Below are positions 22,226 through 33,700 of a DNA stretch of 64,000 nucleotides, one piece after another; within the stretch, counting starts at the first letter, position 1, and every line of letters starts with the position of its first letter. The translations under genes and the position numbers were made by a program. The stretch comes from Nematostella vectensis (taxonomy: Eukaryota; Cnidaria; Anthozoa; Actiniaria; Edwardsiidae): NCBI RefSeq assembly GCF_932526225.1, contig NC_064042.1, positions 11,357,040-11,421,039 on the forward strand, written 5' to 3'. Under the pieces are notes generated by a model that worked only from the letters and a program-made list of their open reading frames with translations, did no database searches and was not told the origin of the DNA.

Positions 22226-24394
22226 GTAAAAAGATTGATATGTAGGGGCAAAGTGCCCCTAATTTCTTTACTTATTCGCTTTGTGATATTTGCACAATTG
22301 TGCCCTAGAATTGTTTCTATATCAAAGCCCATTCAGATTTTTTTTAGTTTAACTTTGGGCGTGTTAAAAACTTGTGGGTTGAAGCTCTCGATTCCTACAT
22401 GTATCTTCCCTAAATTCCGTCATACCTTTGCAGTTGCATTCAATATGCTGTGGCAGCGGAAATAAGCGTTACGTGTGTTCAATACTTGTACTAACCGTCT
22501 AAAGCACCACCTTTTTATAAGCAAAGTGGTGCTTGTACTAATCAACGATACGACTTGCGTGACACATGGTTTCGTGGTTTCCCTATGCAAAGTGGATTGA
22601 CTTCGCATAAATACCGGGGAATTTTTTCATCCTATCTACTAGTTGATAAAGAATCAAATTTTACTGGAAAGTTGTGTTTTTAGAGTTTTGAATATTCAAA
22701 ACAAAAACTAATCGGATCTATGGAGTTAAAGGACAGAGAATCGAAATCCAAATCTTGTAGCCTGCTTGCAGGCGGTACTCGGTGTTATTGTTGGGGAAAA
22801 CCCTCTCTGCGGAAAACCTCCGCTTGGTGATAGGGCGCTTTGTTATGTAGGTTTCATAAAATTGAATCACCTGGGTCCGCCACTGCTGTGTGTGTGCGTG
22901 CGGGTAGCCTGTGGAGATGCAACCTGGTCCGTATAGCTAATGGGCCAGTGTAGAAGAAAGGATTTTCCAATATGCGAGCTTCCTGTTGTTGTATGTGGTT
23001 TGCGATCTGTGACGTCACAGCTCGTCCCAGAACCCATACCCCACGGTTCTCCTCCCATCACATGAAACCTGGTACGAGCGTCTGGGACTAGGTTGGGATT
23101 TTCTATAGACATTATCAAAACAACAAATCTGATTAGCCAACAATAAACTGATAAGCGCATAAATTTTGAGTTTTTTTTAAATGAAATCTCATTTTCTTTA
23201 AACCTTTTCCAAGTGATCTTACAAATGGTTTCAAGTCATAATATTATCAGTAGAATTATAAGGAAAAAATATGATAATGAAAGTATAAAGTTTCTTAGCG
23301 TTGCTATGTTACGAAATGATGACTGCCAAATCAATGTGCGTTACTAAGCAACGCTGTCACGGCCATATCAATGCGGTGATTTTTTTAAATTATATTATCA
23401 AAAAAACATAACGTTGTCATGCATGATAACCCTTTACCAAAAGAGCATTTCTACCAACATTTATGATTTTATTCTATCTAAAATGGTCATAAAAAAGTTT
23501 ATCATAATTGATACAATGTTTAATCTAGGGCCACAAAGGACAAATCTCTCAAGCGAATTCAATTACCCAAGAACAACCAAGGTTATAGCAAACCAAACAG
23601 CAAAAAATACCTGTGTCAGGATTATTTTACGATAGATATTCTTTAGATGGTTTTTAGACTTTAGCGGGTTGTTTATTGTTTTTGTGGATCACCCGCTTTA
23701 TCCATTTTCGCTTAATGTTTTTAATTATTTCTTCCCTAGAAAAGAATTCTCCTTTTCAATTTGCATAAAGTCTCAAACCATTTGAATATAAAGCAATGAC
23801 AAACAATGCCAAAAAGCTTTTCCCAAAAAATCACGAGCAAACCCAACTTAAATTTGTAAACATTGTGATGTCAGATTCATTAATCCTTTGACTGAACTTC
23901 TGACAAAAAAAATCACTGAAAAGGACAGCTCATGAATCCCTCTACCACGTCATTGTGACATCTTTTCATTGGTTCGCTCTTTTTTTCAAAAGTCGTTTAA
24001 TTTTACAAAAGAAAATCAAGTCATGCTGATGTACACTCTTGCTAATGATGTTATTGCACAAGCCGTCACTTGTCGATCCCTTCCTAAAGAAAAAAAACTT
24101 TTTTGAATTTCTTCTAATTGGCGGCATTGCTCAGGCCAATATTTTTTCCTTATGTAGTAATTTTACATTTTCAAGAGCCTTGAAATGTTGTATTTGTTTG
24201 GCAAAGTATAGAACCCTTATAACTGCAAAACATCTGTTGAAAATACCAGCATGATCTTTGATCGTTTTTTTAATGCAAAATGATCACTACACACGCAATC
24301 TTCGAATAATTATATAAAAAAATCCTTATAATTAGCGTTTTCCTTCGCTCTTCATTTAACCAGGTGCCCTTAGTGTTGAACTATGATCCGATTT
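22226..24394. other. No gene resolved between secreted-protein exons and ARF
   Basis: This AT-rich stretch could hold further exons of the 21684 gene, but I found none with good splice sites in phase 1. A short AAGCACCAC/GTGGTGCTT inverted repeat lies near 22503-22530. The ORFs at 22867-23160 and 23414-23635 show no features. Confidence 0.4.
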
Positions 24395-24943
24395 CTATAG
24401 TTTTCTTAGTTGTATTTGTTGGGCTAGCCACTCTAGCCCTTCGTAAACTCCCTGGCCTTTCAGAGCACATGTCGCCTGTATATACCAATTCCTGCTTCTC
24501 AAAGTGTGTAAACTTAGCTTTTCACTCAACTCAGTCGTGCTCATTGAGTCAGGCAAGTCCTGTTTGTTCGCCAACACCAATAATGCAGCTCGTTTAAGTT
24601 CCTCCTCTTTCAGTAGTTTAAATAATTCCTCCTTGGCCTCTTGGATTCGATCACGGTCATTACTATCCACAACGAATATCAATCCTTGAGTCTCTTGAAA
24701 ATACAGACGCCATAATAATCTGATCTTGTCCTGTCCGCCGATATCCCAAACAGTGAATTTAATATTCTTGTATTCTACGACTTCAACGTTGAATCCGATT
24801 GTTGGGATTGTATTCACGGGCTCGTCTAGTTTGAGATGGTATAGAATAGTTGTTTTACCTGCCGCGTCTAATCCAACCATAAGTAAACGCAATTCGTCCT
24901 TTCCGAGAAGACGTCGAAACAGACTCAACACAGAGTTCCCCAT
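24395..24943 (-). CDS. ADP-ribosylation factor (ARF) family small GTPase, intronless
   Basis: An uninterrupted 182-codon ORF, against the usual 180-181 residues for ARFs. It begins MGNSVLSLF with the N-myristoylation Gly2 and has the P-loop GLDAAGKT, effector region PTIGFNVE, switch [16 protein letters not shown] and a terminal ATCAL...GVYEGLEWL. ARFs recruit coats and lipid enzymes to Golgi and endosomal membranes in the GTP state. Deviations from ordinary ARF1-5 are notable: in the usual DVGGQDKIRPLWRHYF stretch the Val is Ile, the Pro is Leu and the His is Leu. The missing introns and this drift suggest a retroposed or divergent paralog (inference). It is closest by eye to the ARF1-5 group rather than to ARLs. 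The frame is fully open, so it is probably functional. Confidence 0.92.
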   Translation of the reverse strand: MGNSVLSLFRRLLGKDELRLLMVGLDAAGKTTILYHLKLDEPVNTIPTIGFNVEVVEYKNIKFTVWDIGGQDKIRLLWRLYFQETQGLIFVVDSNDRDRIQEAKEELFKLLKEEELKRAALLVLANKQDLPDSMSTTELSEKLSLHTLRSRNWYIQATCALKGQGVYEGLEWLAQQIQLRKL

Positions 24944-25938
24944 TTTCGAGTCTTTCGTTGTTATTCCTCTCCACTAGAGCGAAGAGCGATCAGCCAGTGA
25001 ATACCAGGACCTGTTTAACGCGCCAAATGACGCATGCGCCAATTAAAATGCCGGGGTAAATATGAACGATATTCACCCCCACGCATGCGTCGAGGGCATG
25101 CTTCACCTTTTGACACCTTATATGGAAGAAAAACTAGACGCATGGAAAAACCTTTTAGAAATCCTCTAACTCTAATTCAATCGACTAAGATGGCTAAAAT
25201 TATAAAAAGAATAAAAATACCTATTTGAGTAATGCGCTCAAATGTTATCTATTTTGGCCTGCTGTTTCAGATCATAAAGCTGTGTATGTATTTTTAGTCT
25301 TGCACTTTAAAAATGAAATTCTTCCAGGTCTCCCACGTCGGCAAATTGTAGTCAATGGTTTCATCTGTTAGCAGCCAGGAATGCATGTGTGGCACTATCG
25401 GTGGTTACGTCAAACAAATCTATTTTCTTTCTATTATTAACAAATCTATTCTTCTTCTTACCCGCCGGCCTACTTGAAAAAAAAAAATATTAGAAAACCC
25501 AAATATTGATAGGCGTATTATCTTCATCAACGAAAATCAGGTAGTGAACAGTTATGTTCTTGTTTTTTTGCCATACGATGATTCCTTATGGATTTATTTA
25601 CCCGGTTTAAGACGACGCAAACAGCTAGTCTACCGTAGCCTTGCCTATTCAGGGCAATTTTCTTGCGTCTTCTCGAGTACTCCCGAGAATTTGACGGGGA
25701 TTAGGGGGGGGGGGGGGGCAAAAGTGTAAATAACATGACGGAAGTCGGAAGTTTACCCCGTAAACTCGGTTTCACGTGCGCGTCGCAAAGGATAGTGGGA
25801 AGACATGGGGAAGAGGGGAATATGGGGATAACAAAACTAGTTTATAATATTACTTTCCAAAACTTACGCGCACTAACATTTCCGTGCCGTAGGTTGAACC
25901 AATAGAAGTTCAAAGAGCCATTACACTGCCAAAAAAAA
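24944..25938. other. ARF upstream region and spacer
   Basis: The presumed ARF promoter is followed by a roughly 1-kb spacer with a poly-G tract near 25705-25719. A short GC-richer, CACGTG-containing stretch at about 25740-25800 could be the promoter of the small ORF at 25939. No coding sequence was recognised. Confidence 0.4.
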
Positions 25939-26193
25939 ATGTCAAGTGATTTCCATAGCAACCGAGTGGGGCTGATTGTATTCCAGGTGGAGATGCCGCT
26001 GACCAATGTTCTCCCTCACACAGAATCGCAAAAGAACAATGGCAACAAACAAACCAATGAGAAATCACACGACAACGTCCAGGAACATTATAAAATGATC
26101 CGGAAAGTGATGCAGGAGTCTGAGCAGAACACGGAGTTCTGGGAACGCGAGTACAAGACAATGAACCAATGGGAACGATACGGTCTCGGCTGA
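25939..26193 (+). CDS. Small uncharacterised ORF, possible terminal exon
   Basis: An 84-codon open frame. The second half is highly charged and amphipathic (EHYKMIRKVMQESEQ, then FWEREYKTMNQWERYG), which looks like real protein rather than random translation. A TTCCAG acceptor at 25980-25985 followed by an open phase-0 frame means it may be a last exon instead of a single-exon gene. An internal ATG at 25994 would give a 66-residue product. I do not recognise the family. Confidence 0.4.
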   Translation: MSSDFHSNRVGLIVFQVEMPLTNVLPHTESQKNNGNKQTNEKSHDNVQEHYKMIRKVMQESEQNTEFWEREYKTMNQWERYGLG

Positions 26194-26313
26194 GGACTGG
26201 CACTGCTTAATACTAATATAGATACTCGAGTTATTTAGAAAATTTGAACAATTTAATACTTTTTTCGAACCTAGACAGTCAAAGCGCGACCAGTGAAACC
26301 GTGAACAACGGGA

Positions 26314-26470
26314 ATATACAGTCGTTTGACAATAGCCTGGCTGCATATATTAGCCACTGCATAACTTCAGACTTAGAAGCGGTAGCGGTGGCTAATATAT
26401 GCTTACATGCGGGCTTGTCGCGTGGTCGCATAGCCGGTTGACGACAATCTTTTTTCAAACGACTGTATAT
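26314..26470. mobile_element. Nested inverted-repeat element (MITE-like)
   Basis: The outer arms, ATATACAGTCGTTTGA (26314-26329) and its perfect complement at 26455-26470, enclose a second perfect 15-nt pair, GCATATATTAGCCAC (26343-26357) with GTGGCTAATATATGC (26388-26402). No ORF is present. Confidence 0.65.
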
Positions 26471-26966
26471 GGAATGTTTGTTCCGACCAATCACTCGCGA
26501 AATATTAAACAGTCAAATACAAGGACTCGAGAAGTATCAGTTGAATAAATTATCGCTTCTTATTTTTCAGAAGACAATAAACAATGCACACATATTTTTA
26601 TACGTTGGGATATAAATGCCTGTAGGTTCCTGGACGTCAAAATCTCGTATACCAATTTATAACAAGTAGATTGTCGTTGTGTTGAAATAAAACATGGAAT
26701 TTGTCAAGTTACGTCTTGGGATGTTCTTCTTTTTTTATTTAAGTCTTTTGTTAATCTATTATTACGACAATCATTGCTATACCAAGCCCCTTGCACAAAG
26801 CGCCAACATCAGACTTTAGCTGGCATCTTTCGGTTGACAACAAGATAAAGGAACTATTGGCGAACTTATTCACCATTTTGCGCACCATGCTCTACCCCTC
26901 TGATACCATAAGACCCTCCTTGGCCTCGGGTTATGAGAGTTGGACCCTGGCGCGCGAGGGTGCGTA

Positions 26967-27217
26967 TTAAAGCCGCATTGTCACCAGTTTACTTCCGGTC
27001 GATTACCTAACAATATCCGATGATTTTTAACGGAACACTCGAAAATTATTTCAAAATATTGGAAGCAGTGTGTCTATTGGAAGTTTCTTTGAGGGTGTGA
27101 TTGGTAATTTAGAGCGGATGGCCTGTCAAATATATCGGATTCTAGTAGATTCTTTTGTCTTAACGGTTGAGGTTTCCGTCGTACCTCCGGAAGTGAACTG
27201 GTGACATTTGCGGCTAA
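26967..27217. mobile_element. MITE copy 2 (same family as 871-1140)
   Basis: This copy is colinear with the element at 871-1140 over its full length, including the GTCACCAGTTTACTTCCGG left end, the GAGCGGATGGCCTGT core and the CTTAACGGTTGAGGTTTCCG block. By eye identity is high, with scattered substitutions and short deletions. Confidence 0.85.
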
Positions 27218-28108
27218 CAAGCCCGTGCAAACATCATCTGAACAACCCGCAGGTGCTGGAAAATCCTGCGGCGAATCGTTGGCAAACTGTAGATATAGCT
27301 GAGATAGCAGTAGGGGAAGCGGAGGGGGAGGAACCCGGGGGGGAGAGGGAAAATGCCCCGTTTTTTGCGAGAACTATGGTGAACTTGGACCCTTTTTTGA
27401 GTCTGTAAATACTCAGACACTATTTTAGAGAAAGTTAATAATCACAGTTGCCCTCCTGTTTTTTGTAGGAAGTGCAAGCACCAGAGGGCACAGACTTCCA
27501 GAAATGTTATAACGAAGGAATTTCTACACAAAAAAATTATTATTAATTATTATCTAACAATAAATTATTATTAAATCATAATGCAATTCAAATACACATT
27601 GCTGTTTGTGCTACATTTCCTTCTTTTGTTTCGTAGTTCTAAATATACACAAAATATTTCAGCACAACTAAAAGTGTTTAAAGAATAGGGAAGATATGCG
27701 ATGATGGAAATCATTTGTCAACAATAATCAAAAATCAATTTGAAAACATGAGATTTAAAATCTTATGTTAGTTGCCAAAACTGTGTGTTGAATTATGTTG
27801 ATTCCCAGTGCGTATTATAGTGCTTTTTAAGAGCTGTGTTTTGTTCAAGAAAAACCCCACAGTCCTCATTCCAAACAATCACAGACTAAATGCAAAATGA
27901 ATGGAAAATGTGTAAGGTAACTTGGTCTATCTCAACCTTCCCCATAAGGCATTGACCTACCCCATAGTGTATTGCATTTGCATAAATGACACAGCTATTA
28001 ATTGCTTGCACGCAGAAACAGTATCATCCTATACCACTTTCATAAAAAAATGCAATGCATTCTGTTAAACTGGCTTTTCTTGAAAAAAGGGATTACCATC
28101 AACATGGG

Positions 28109-30320
28109 TCACTTTTTCCCCTCTACCATAATAATATGATAGCCAAACTTAGTTTTGACTGGGGGATCTGTGTAGACAGGCCTGTCAACAGTGCTGGTCT
28201 GTAGCTCAAATGCAGCCTCTTGAAATGGACCTACCATGGAACCGCGTGTCATCCAACCGAGGTCACCCTGGGGACAAAGTAACATAAGACTCAGACAGGA
28301 CAAAAAGCAAAGTAGAGAGTTAGGGATTATTGTTCAGGGAGTTTTCAATGCAGTTTTTTTTAATTCATACACACAGCATTGAGATCATTCTAGTATGGGT
28401 GTGTTTTATCACCGCACCACTGGGGGTTGTTGTTGTAAGTACATAGGAAAAGAGCTTGCTGGCGAAACCAAAACAAGGCAAATACAACCAGTTTAGGTAG
28501 GAATACGTGGTGTATTCAACACTAACAAGACTTTAAAAATCCCTTTTGAGTAAAAATATCCTAGAACCTGTGACAATTAGTGTGTGTTTTTTTAAATCCC
28601 TTAGTTGCCCTGTTAAGAGGCCTGCGTATTTCTGATAGGATTAGCACAAATGCTGAACTCCAGGAGAAATCAGAGCACAGTCTAAAGGATAATTTGACTC
28701 TGAAATGAAGTCTAATGTCTTGTTAGCGCTGAATAGAGCATGTTTCCCTTCTTCAACTGGATGTATTTGCATTGGTTTTACTCCTACAGCAAGCTCTGTC
28801 CCTACGAGCTTGCGACCTTTTAAAGGATGTGCTGTGTAACCGCCGCCACCACCTGGTAAATAAGTAACTCGACCCCCTCGACCCCTGTGTTCCTGAACTT
28901 GCAACACATGTATTGAAATGAACACCATTGGGATCTCAATCAATTTTCACTTATTATCTCAATCTTAAGCGAGTATTTTTTGTCTTTGGAGTTGAACTCA
29001 TGTTTATTGTGTTATCGAGCACTTTTGTATACATTTCCCTTGTGATGACAAGTCCAAATCAGTGCCAGCTGGGGAAGTTGGTGGTTGGATTTGTTTTGAT
29101 AAGGTCAGATCCATCATCACTGTCCCTAGTAACTTGTCAAGTAAGGGGTACAAAAACAAGCAGACAAGAGAACAATGGAAAGCGCTTCTTTTTCCTACCC
29201 CTTTATTTTAGTGTGTCATTTGAAAGGTTGCAAGCTCATAAGGACAGAGCTTGCTGTAGGAGCAAAACCAAGGCAATTACATCCAGTTGAAGTAGGGATA
29301 CACGCTTTACACTACACTTACAAGACATTAGACTTAATTTCTGAGTCAAATTATCCTATAGCCCGTGATCAGAGGAGATGACTCTTACCCCTTGTCGAGC
29401 TTTATCTTCACTATAAGCTGTGGCCACTTCATTGAATTTCTGCCCTGCTTTCAGTTTTTCCATGGCTTCCATTGCCTTTGAGTGCTTCTCACAAAGGATA
29501 TGGCGCACCTGTAAAAAAGGGGTGAAAATTCTATTAGCCCCTTTTTATCAAGCTAGGGCAGTACATCATGTACTATATAGGTCTTGTGTAGGGCTACAGT
29601 TGTAAGTGAAAAAGAATGTCTAGATTAAGGGGTGGATCACAGTGAGTGTATAGAAATGTGTATGGGTTCCCCATTTCCATTTGATTGACAGTTGTCAATC
29701 ACAGTTGTCAATCAAGCAGAAATATGAGATATTGAAAGGGGAGCATTTACAGATACTGACCCGTGTATTTTATGGGTGCCCCCACCCTCCACCCCCATCC
29801 CCTCCCAGTGTCATACCTTGACTGAAGTTCCTCCTTTTTTTGCCTTACTAGCACCATCATCATCTGAAAAAATTACATCTTTTTAGTGCAATAAAAATAC
29901 CATTGCCTTTGTTTAAGTTTTTTGTACTTCATTTTCCTGGGACTTTTGTTCCTAGTCAAAACGTATGTTTTCACAGTCCTGTACCTATTTTCTCCGACTT
30001 TAAATAATTATCAGAACACTTATAAAGCAATAAAATCAAAGTCTAAGTATAATATATTTTACTGTTGATTCATTTTATCGCCCAAACACGAGCGCAACAC
30101 AAGTGGAAATCGCCCAAACACGAGCACAACACAAGTGAGAATCGGTCTAACACAAGCGATCGAAAGTTAGAAGCCATTTCTGGTGATACGGAGTGCAATG
30201 TGAGAGGCATTCTGCTTAAAATTTCTCTATACCTTTGCCTCCCTTGGCACCTTTCCCTTTGTTATCCTGCTTCCCTCCTCCTCCGCCATCAGCTCCGCCA
30301 GATTTCTTGCCTTTGGGCAT
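28109..30320 (-). CDS. PIN4: Parvulin-type peptidyl-prolyl isomerase PIN4 (Par14)
   Basis: Four exons: 30320-30233, 29863-29817, 29508-29389 and 28267-28109. They close in phase to 137 residues (human PIN4 has about 131). The N-terminus is a Gly/Lys-rich basic tail ([16 protein letters not shown]...) that in the family binds DNA and pre-ribosomal particles. The rotamase core follows, with [55 protein letters not shown] and the terminal [13 protein letters not shown]. Parvulins catalyse cis-trans isomerisation of peptidyl-proline bonds; Par14 does not require phosphorylated substrate. The gene is divergent from GPALPP1 with 459 bp between start codons, suggesting a shared promoter. Introns 2 and 3 hold copies of an interspersed repeat. 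Confidence 0.95.
28440..29365. repeat. Three copies of an interspersed repeat in PIN4 introns
   Basis: Related segments of about 120-160 bp occur at about 28444-28570 (+), 28665-28830 (-) and 29215-29365 (+). They share blocks such as GACAGAGCTTGCTGTAGGAG, CATCCAGTTGAAG and AGTCAAATTATCCT. The middle copy is inverted relative to the others, so transcripts could fold. Family unknown; no terminal repeats seen. Confidence 0.7.
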
Positions 30321-30779
30321 CGTTTCTTTTCCCTCACACGACCCTTTTACTTGTTCCACACACAACAGGCAACGGCTGGCAATCTCCACTCCCCCCCCCC
30401 CCCCTAGGGTTAGGTATCATTTGCTTGGTAAACTTTCATGAAAATTTTCTCATCTCAGATCTTGTATCTATGTCTTTTAATGTTTTAAATTGTATTGAAA
30501 GGTATTTTGATAGGTAATTATTTTTAAGAGTTTATTAAAGGTGTAATAAACTAATAGTTGACAAAATTATTACCTGCCCTACCCCGCTGAAAACTATTTT
30601 TTAACTATAACTCCGCTGACACATACTGAGCCCAAGGTACAAATCAAAGATGGCGGCCGAACAGACGTGAAAATTATCCTTTAGACCATAACATATTCCT
30701 TGCGGTTTGCAGACAAGATCGACAAGATTATAATAATTTATTAAAGTAAGGGAAGTGGCTAACAGCTTGTGTTAATATT
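30321..30779. promoter_or_regulatory. Shared divergent promoter region of PIN4 and GPALPP1
   Basis: Only 459 bp separate the two start codons. An AAGATGGCGGC motif (30647-30657), identical to the core YY1 site common near animal transcription starts, sits about 120 bp before the GPALPP1 ATG. A poly-C tract (30391-30404) lies nearer PIN4. Function is inferred from position and motif only. Confidence 0.55.
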
Positions 30780-33700
30780 ATGGATATTGGACCGAGTTTG
30801 CCTCCTCATATGAGAAAAAAACATAAACAAGGAAAAGACAAAAATGAACAAGATCATACAGACATCGGGCCAGCTTTGCCCCCACATCTTCGCCAGAAAA
30901 CCACAGAAACCAATGATGGAAAAGAGGATTATGGACCACTGCAACCAAAAACTTCTTCTGCTGGACCACAGCTGCCAAAGTCTGTAAGTAAAATTTGAAG
31001 TTCGTTCTCTAATAATGGACATTTGTCTAGTTAACATAATCACAGGCGAACTAGGATTAGAATAGGATTAGAGATCCTTCGGAGAAATAAAATATAATTT
31101 GAGGTTGTGCCTTGTCTGTTTTATCAATAAAGCTAGTTACATTACTATATAAGCCTTGTGTGTTGTTTTAACACCCTTTCTACACCAAAATTCCCTTTAA
31201 AAACAACACACAAGGCTAATATAGGAATGCAACTAGCTTTATTAAGAAAACAGTCAAGACACAACTTCAAATCACGAAGGACTGATTCTAACCCTGGTCC
31301 GCCTGTGACATAATCATCATCTCCGCAAAAAGCATTAGCTGAGGTAATTGGGGTAAGATAGAGAAATCAGAAAGTAAAATTCCATATCAGCTTGTTAAGT
31401 TTTAGGAAACTTTGTTTTAGAAAGAAAAAAAAGAAAAAAAAGAAAATAAAATAACAGAAATATATATTATCTGTTTATTTTGATGTAGAGGTAAGCCACA
31501 TTTCCCTTAGATTTCAGGCCCCGTGTTGCCATCTACTTTAGACAGCAAGGATTCAGCTGGGAGTGAGACTATTAAACCTCCCTTGCCGCCTACACTTAAA
31601 CAAGACCATGCAGAAAACTCAAATTGCAAGGATCAAAATGATGATGATGATGGCGATAGTTATGGACCAGCCTTACCACCAGGCTTCGTGAAGCAGAATG
31701 AGGAACCATCAAGAGTTGGCCCTGTTGGTCCAATACGTCCTCCTGATTCATATGTCAGTGTTTCCATGGACGCAACAGAACAAGGTAGGGTAGTACTGTC
31801 ATTTAATAAACTTAAGAAGACTGTTTCTTTAAAAATACAATAGAACAAAGGTGCAGCGTGTGTGTTGATGCATTTCTGTAGTGGGGGGGTGGGGGGGTGG
31901 GAGGGGGGGACTGCCCTACTCGACTTGAAGGTCTGATTAAATAAGGAAATTGAAAACCTCTAAACCTCTATGAACTGGAAGTAGCTAAAACAAAATGGCC
32001 TGCTAAATAGTGAAATAGCTTTTGTCCAATCTGCATTTACACTGGAATTGTGTATGTAGACATGGGATGACATCCATTTCTTTTACTTTATCATTTTTTA
32101 GGATACATAAGGCGTGGCCTTGTACAGGGGTGGCAGAATGGTCCCAGAAGGGAAGGGGGGCATTGTGACTTTCTAGGGGAATTTAGAACATGGGTTGACA
32201 TTGAGTACAGATAAAAATGATACAATACATAATGCTATTTAGGTACATCTTATAAACTGCATGTTCATGTCAAAAAATCACATGTCAAAAAATCACATCC
32301 TAAAGTGAGGTGTTCTACCCCCTGTTGTAAAATACTTCACTGTCAATCATCCTGATGGATGTTTAAAGTCCATATAACCTTTCAGAGTTGATAGCTTTGG
32401 TCAATTCTATCTTATTTTCATCTTCCAAATGGTATGTGGTTCGTATGGACCCTATAAAACAAGTGTTCACGCAAATAACTCAAATCTGTAATATTGAGGT
32501 CTTTTGGTCAGCCTTTGGAAAAAAGGTTGTGAACTGAAAGGCCTGGGTCCAGTCATTTGTGACATAGATTGAGATGTCAATCAAATTACATGAGAAAATA
32601 TATGCGCACTAAATCAATTCCTGTCTTCATGTCTTCTTACTTATTGCTGAAGATGGTTGTGTTTTACCTACCATCATCTTTATATATCAACCTGGTAGTC
32701 AAATGATTATTTAAATTCAGGAAACAAATCTGCAAAATTTATCAGATATTCTGTATTCTTCGAATTGTTTTGCATTGTGCATGCGCTGTATTCGCAATCA
32801 AGAATGGCAACATTCTGACGAGCGCGCGCTGTTTTTGAAACCTATAACAAAACGATATTTTCTTTTTTCGCATTATATTCTCTGCTTTAAATTATTCTTA
32901 GCTTCATTGTGGGTAGCATTGCAATAGAAAACACTTGCCAATATTTCGTGGTATTGCTGTCTCTGAATTTTAATGGATTTAAGGAAAATATGTGTTGTTT
33001 TAGATTTTCGCGTGGCCAGGAAAATGTTCAAAGATCTGTAGAATATTCAAATTTCAATCAAATTCAATTCTCTTTTCAGAATTTGAAAGTTTATCTATGC
33101 TTTCTTTTGGCTAGATTGATATAAGTGAAAGGTGTTAAGAACTTTAAGTATATGTATTGTATTTATATTTTTCTTTTCAGATGAAAGCAGTGATGAAGAT
33201 GATTCAAACATGTTTGGCCCTATGCCATGCTCTTATTCTGTAAGTTATATTTTTATTGTCCATCACCATGACATGTATGTGTAAATAATGGTACCTTCAG
33301 TTTGCAGCCAGTGACATGAGGGTATGAGATTTTAAGTTCTCCTGGGGATCTCAATTACTCCGTCATATTAGAGATCTTTCTGATATACATCATACCTGTC
33401 AACTCTCCCACATTAAACGGGAGTCTCAAGATTTTTGACCCATTCTTCCGCTCTCCCGCGTTGAGCACAAAATCTCCCGCTTTTTAGCTATTTTATTGCT
33501 TCCGAAAAGTTATTCTATAGAAAATCTTCAATTTGTCTATTTTATATAAAAATATTTAAAACAATAATTCTATAGAAAATCTCCAATTTGCCTATTTTCT
33601 ATTAGAATATTTAAAACAATAATTTCCTTGCGCAGCCCTCACCCTCTTGAGATCTATAAGTGGATTTGTTTGCGAGAGCTTTCTATACCGCAAATGCATG

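Larger units (their letters stand above)
26194..28108. other. Intergenic with two small inverted-repeat elements
   Basis: This contains the nested inverted repeat at 26314-26470 and MITE copy 2 at 26967-27217. The rest is AT-rich (27430-28100) with no coding signal. It ends in the presumed PIN4 3' UTR. Confidence 0.5.

Noticed and set aside
24364-24597. Plus-strand frame with a membrane-like segment after a CAG, considered as exon 3 of the 21684 gene
   Set aside because: It is the antisense of the ARF C-terminus, and the required phase 1 frame stops after eight codons.
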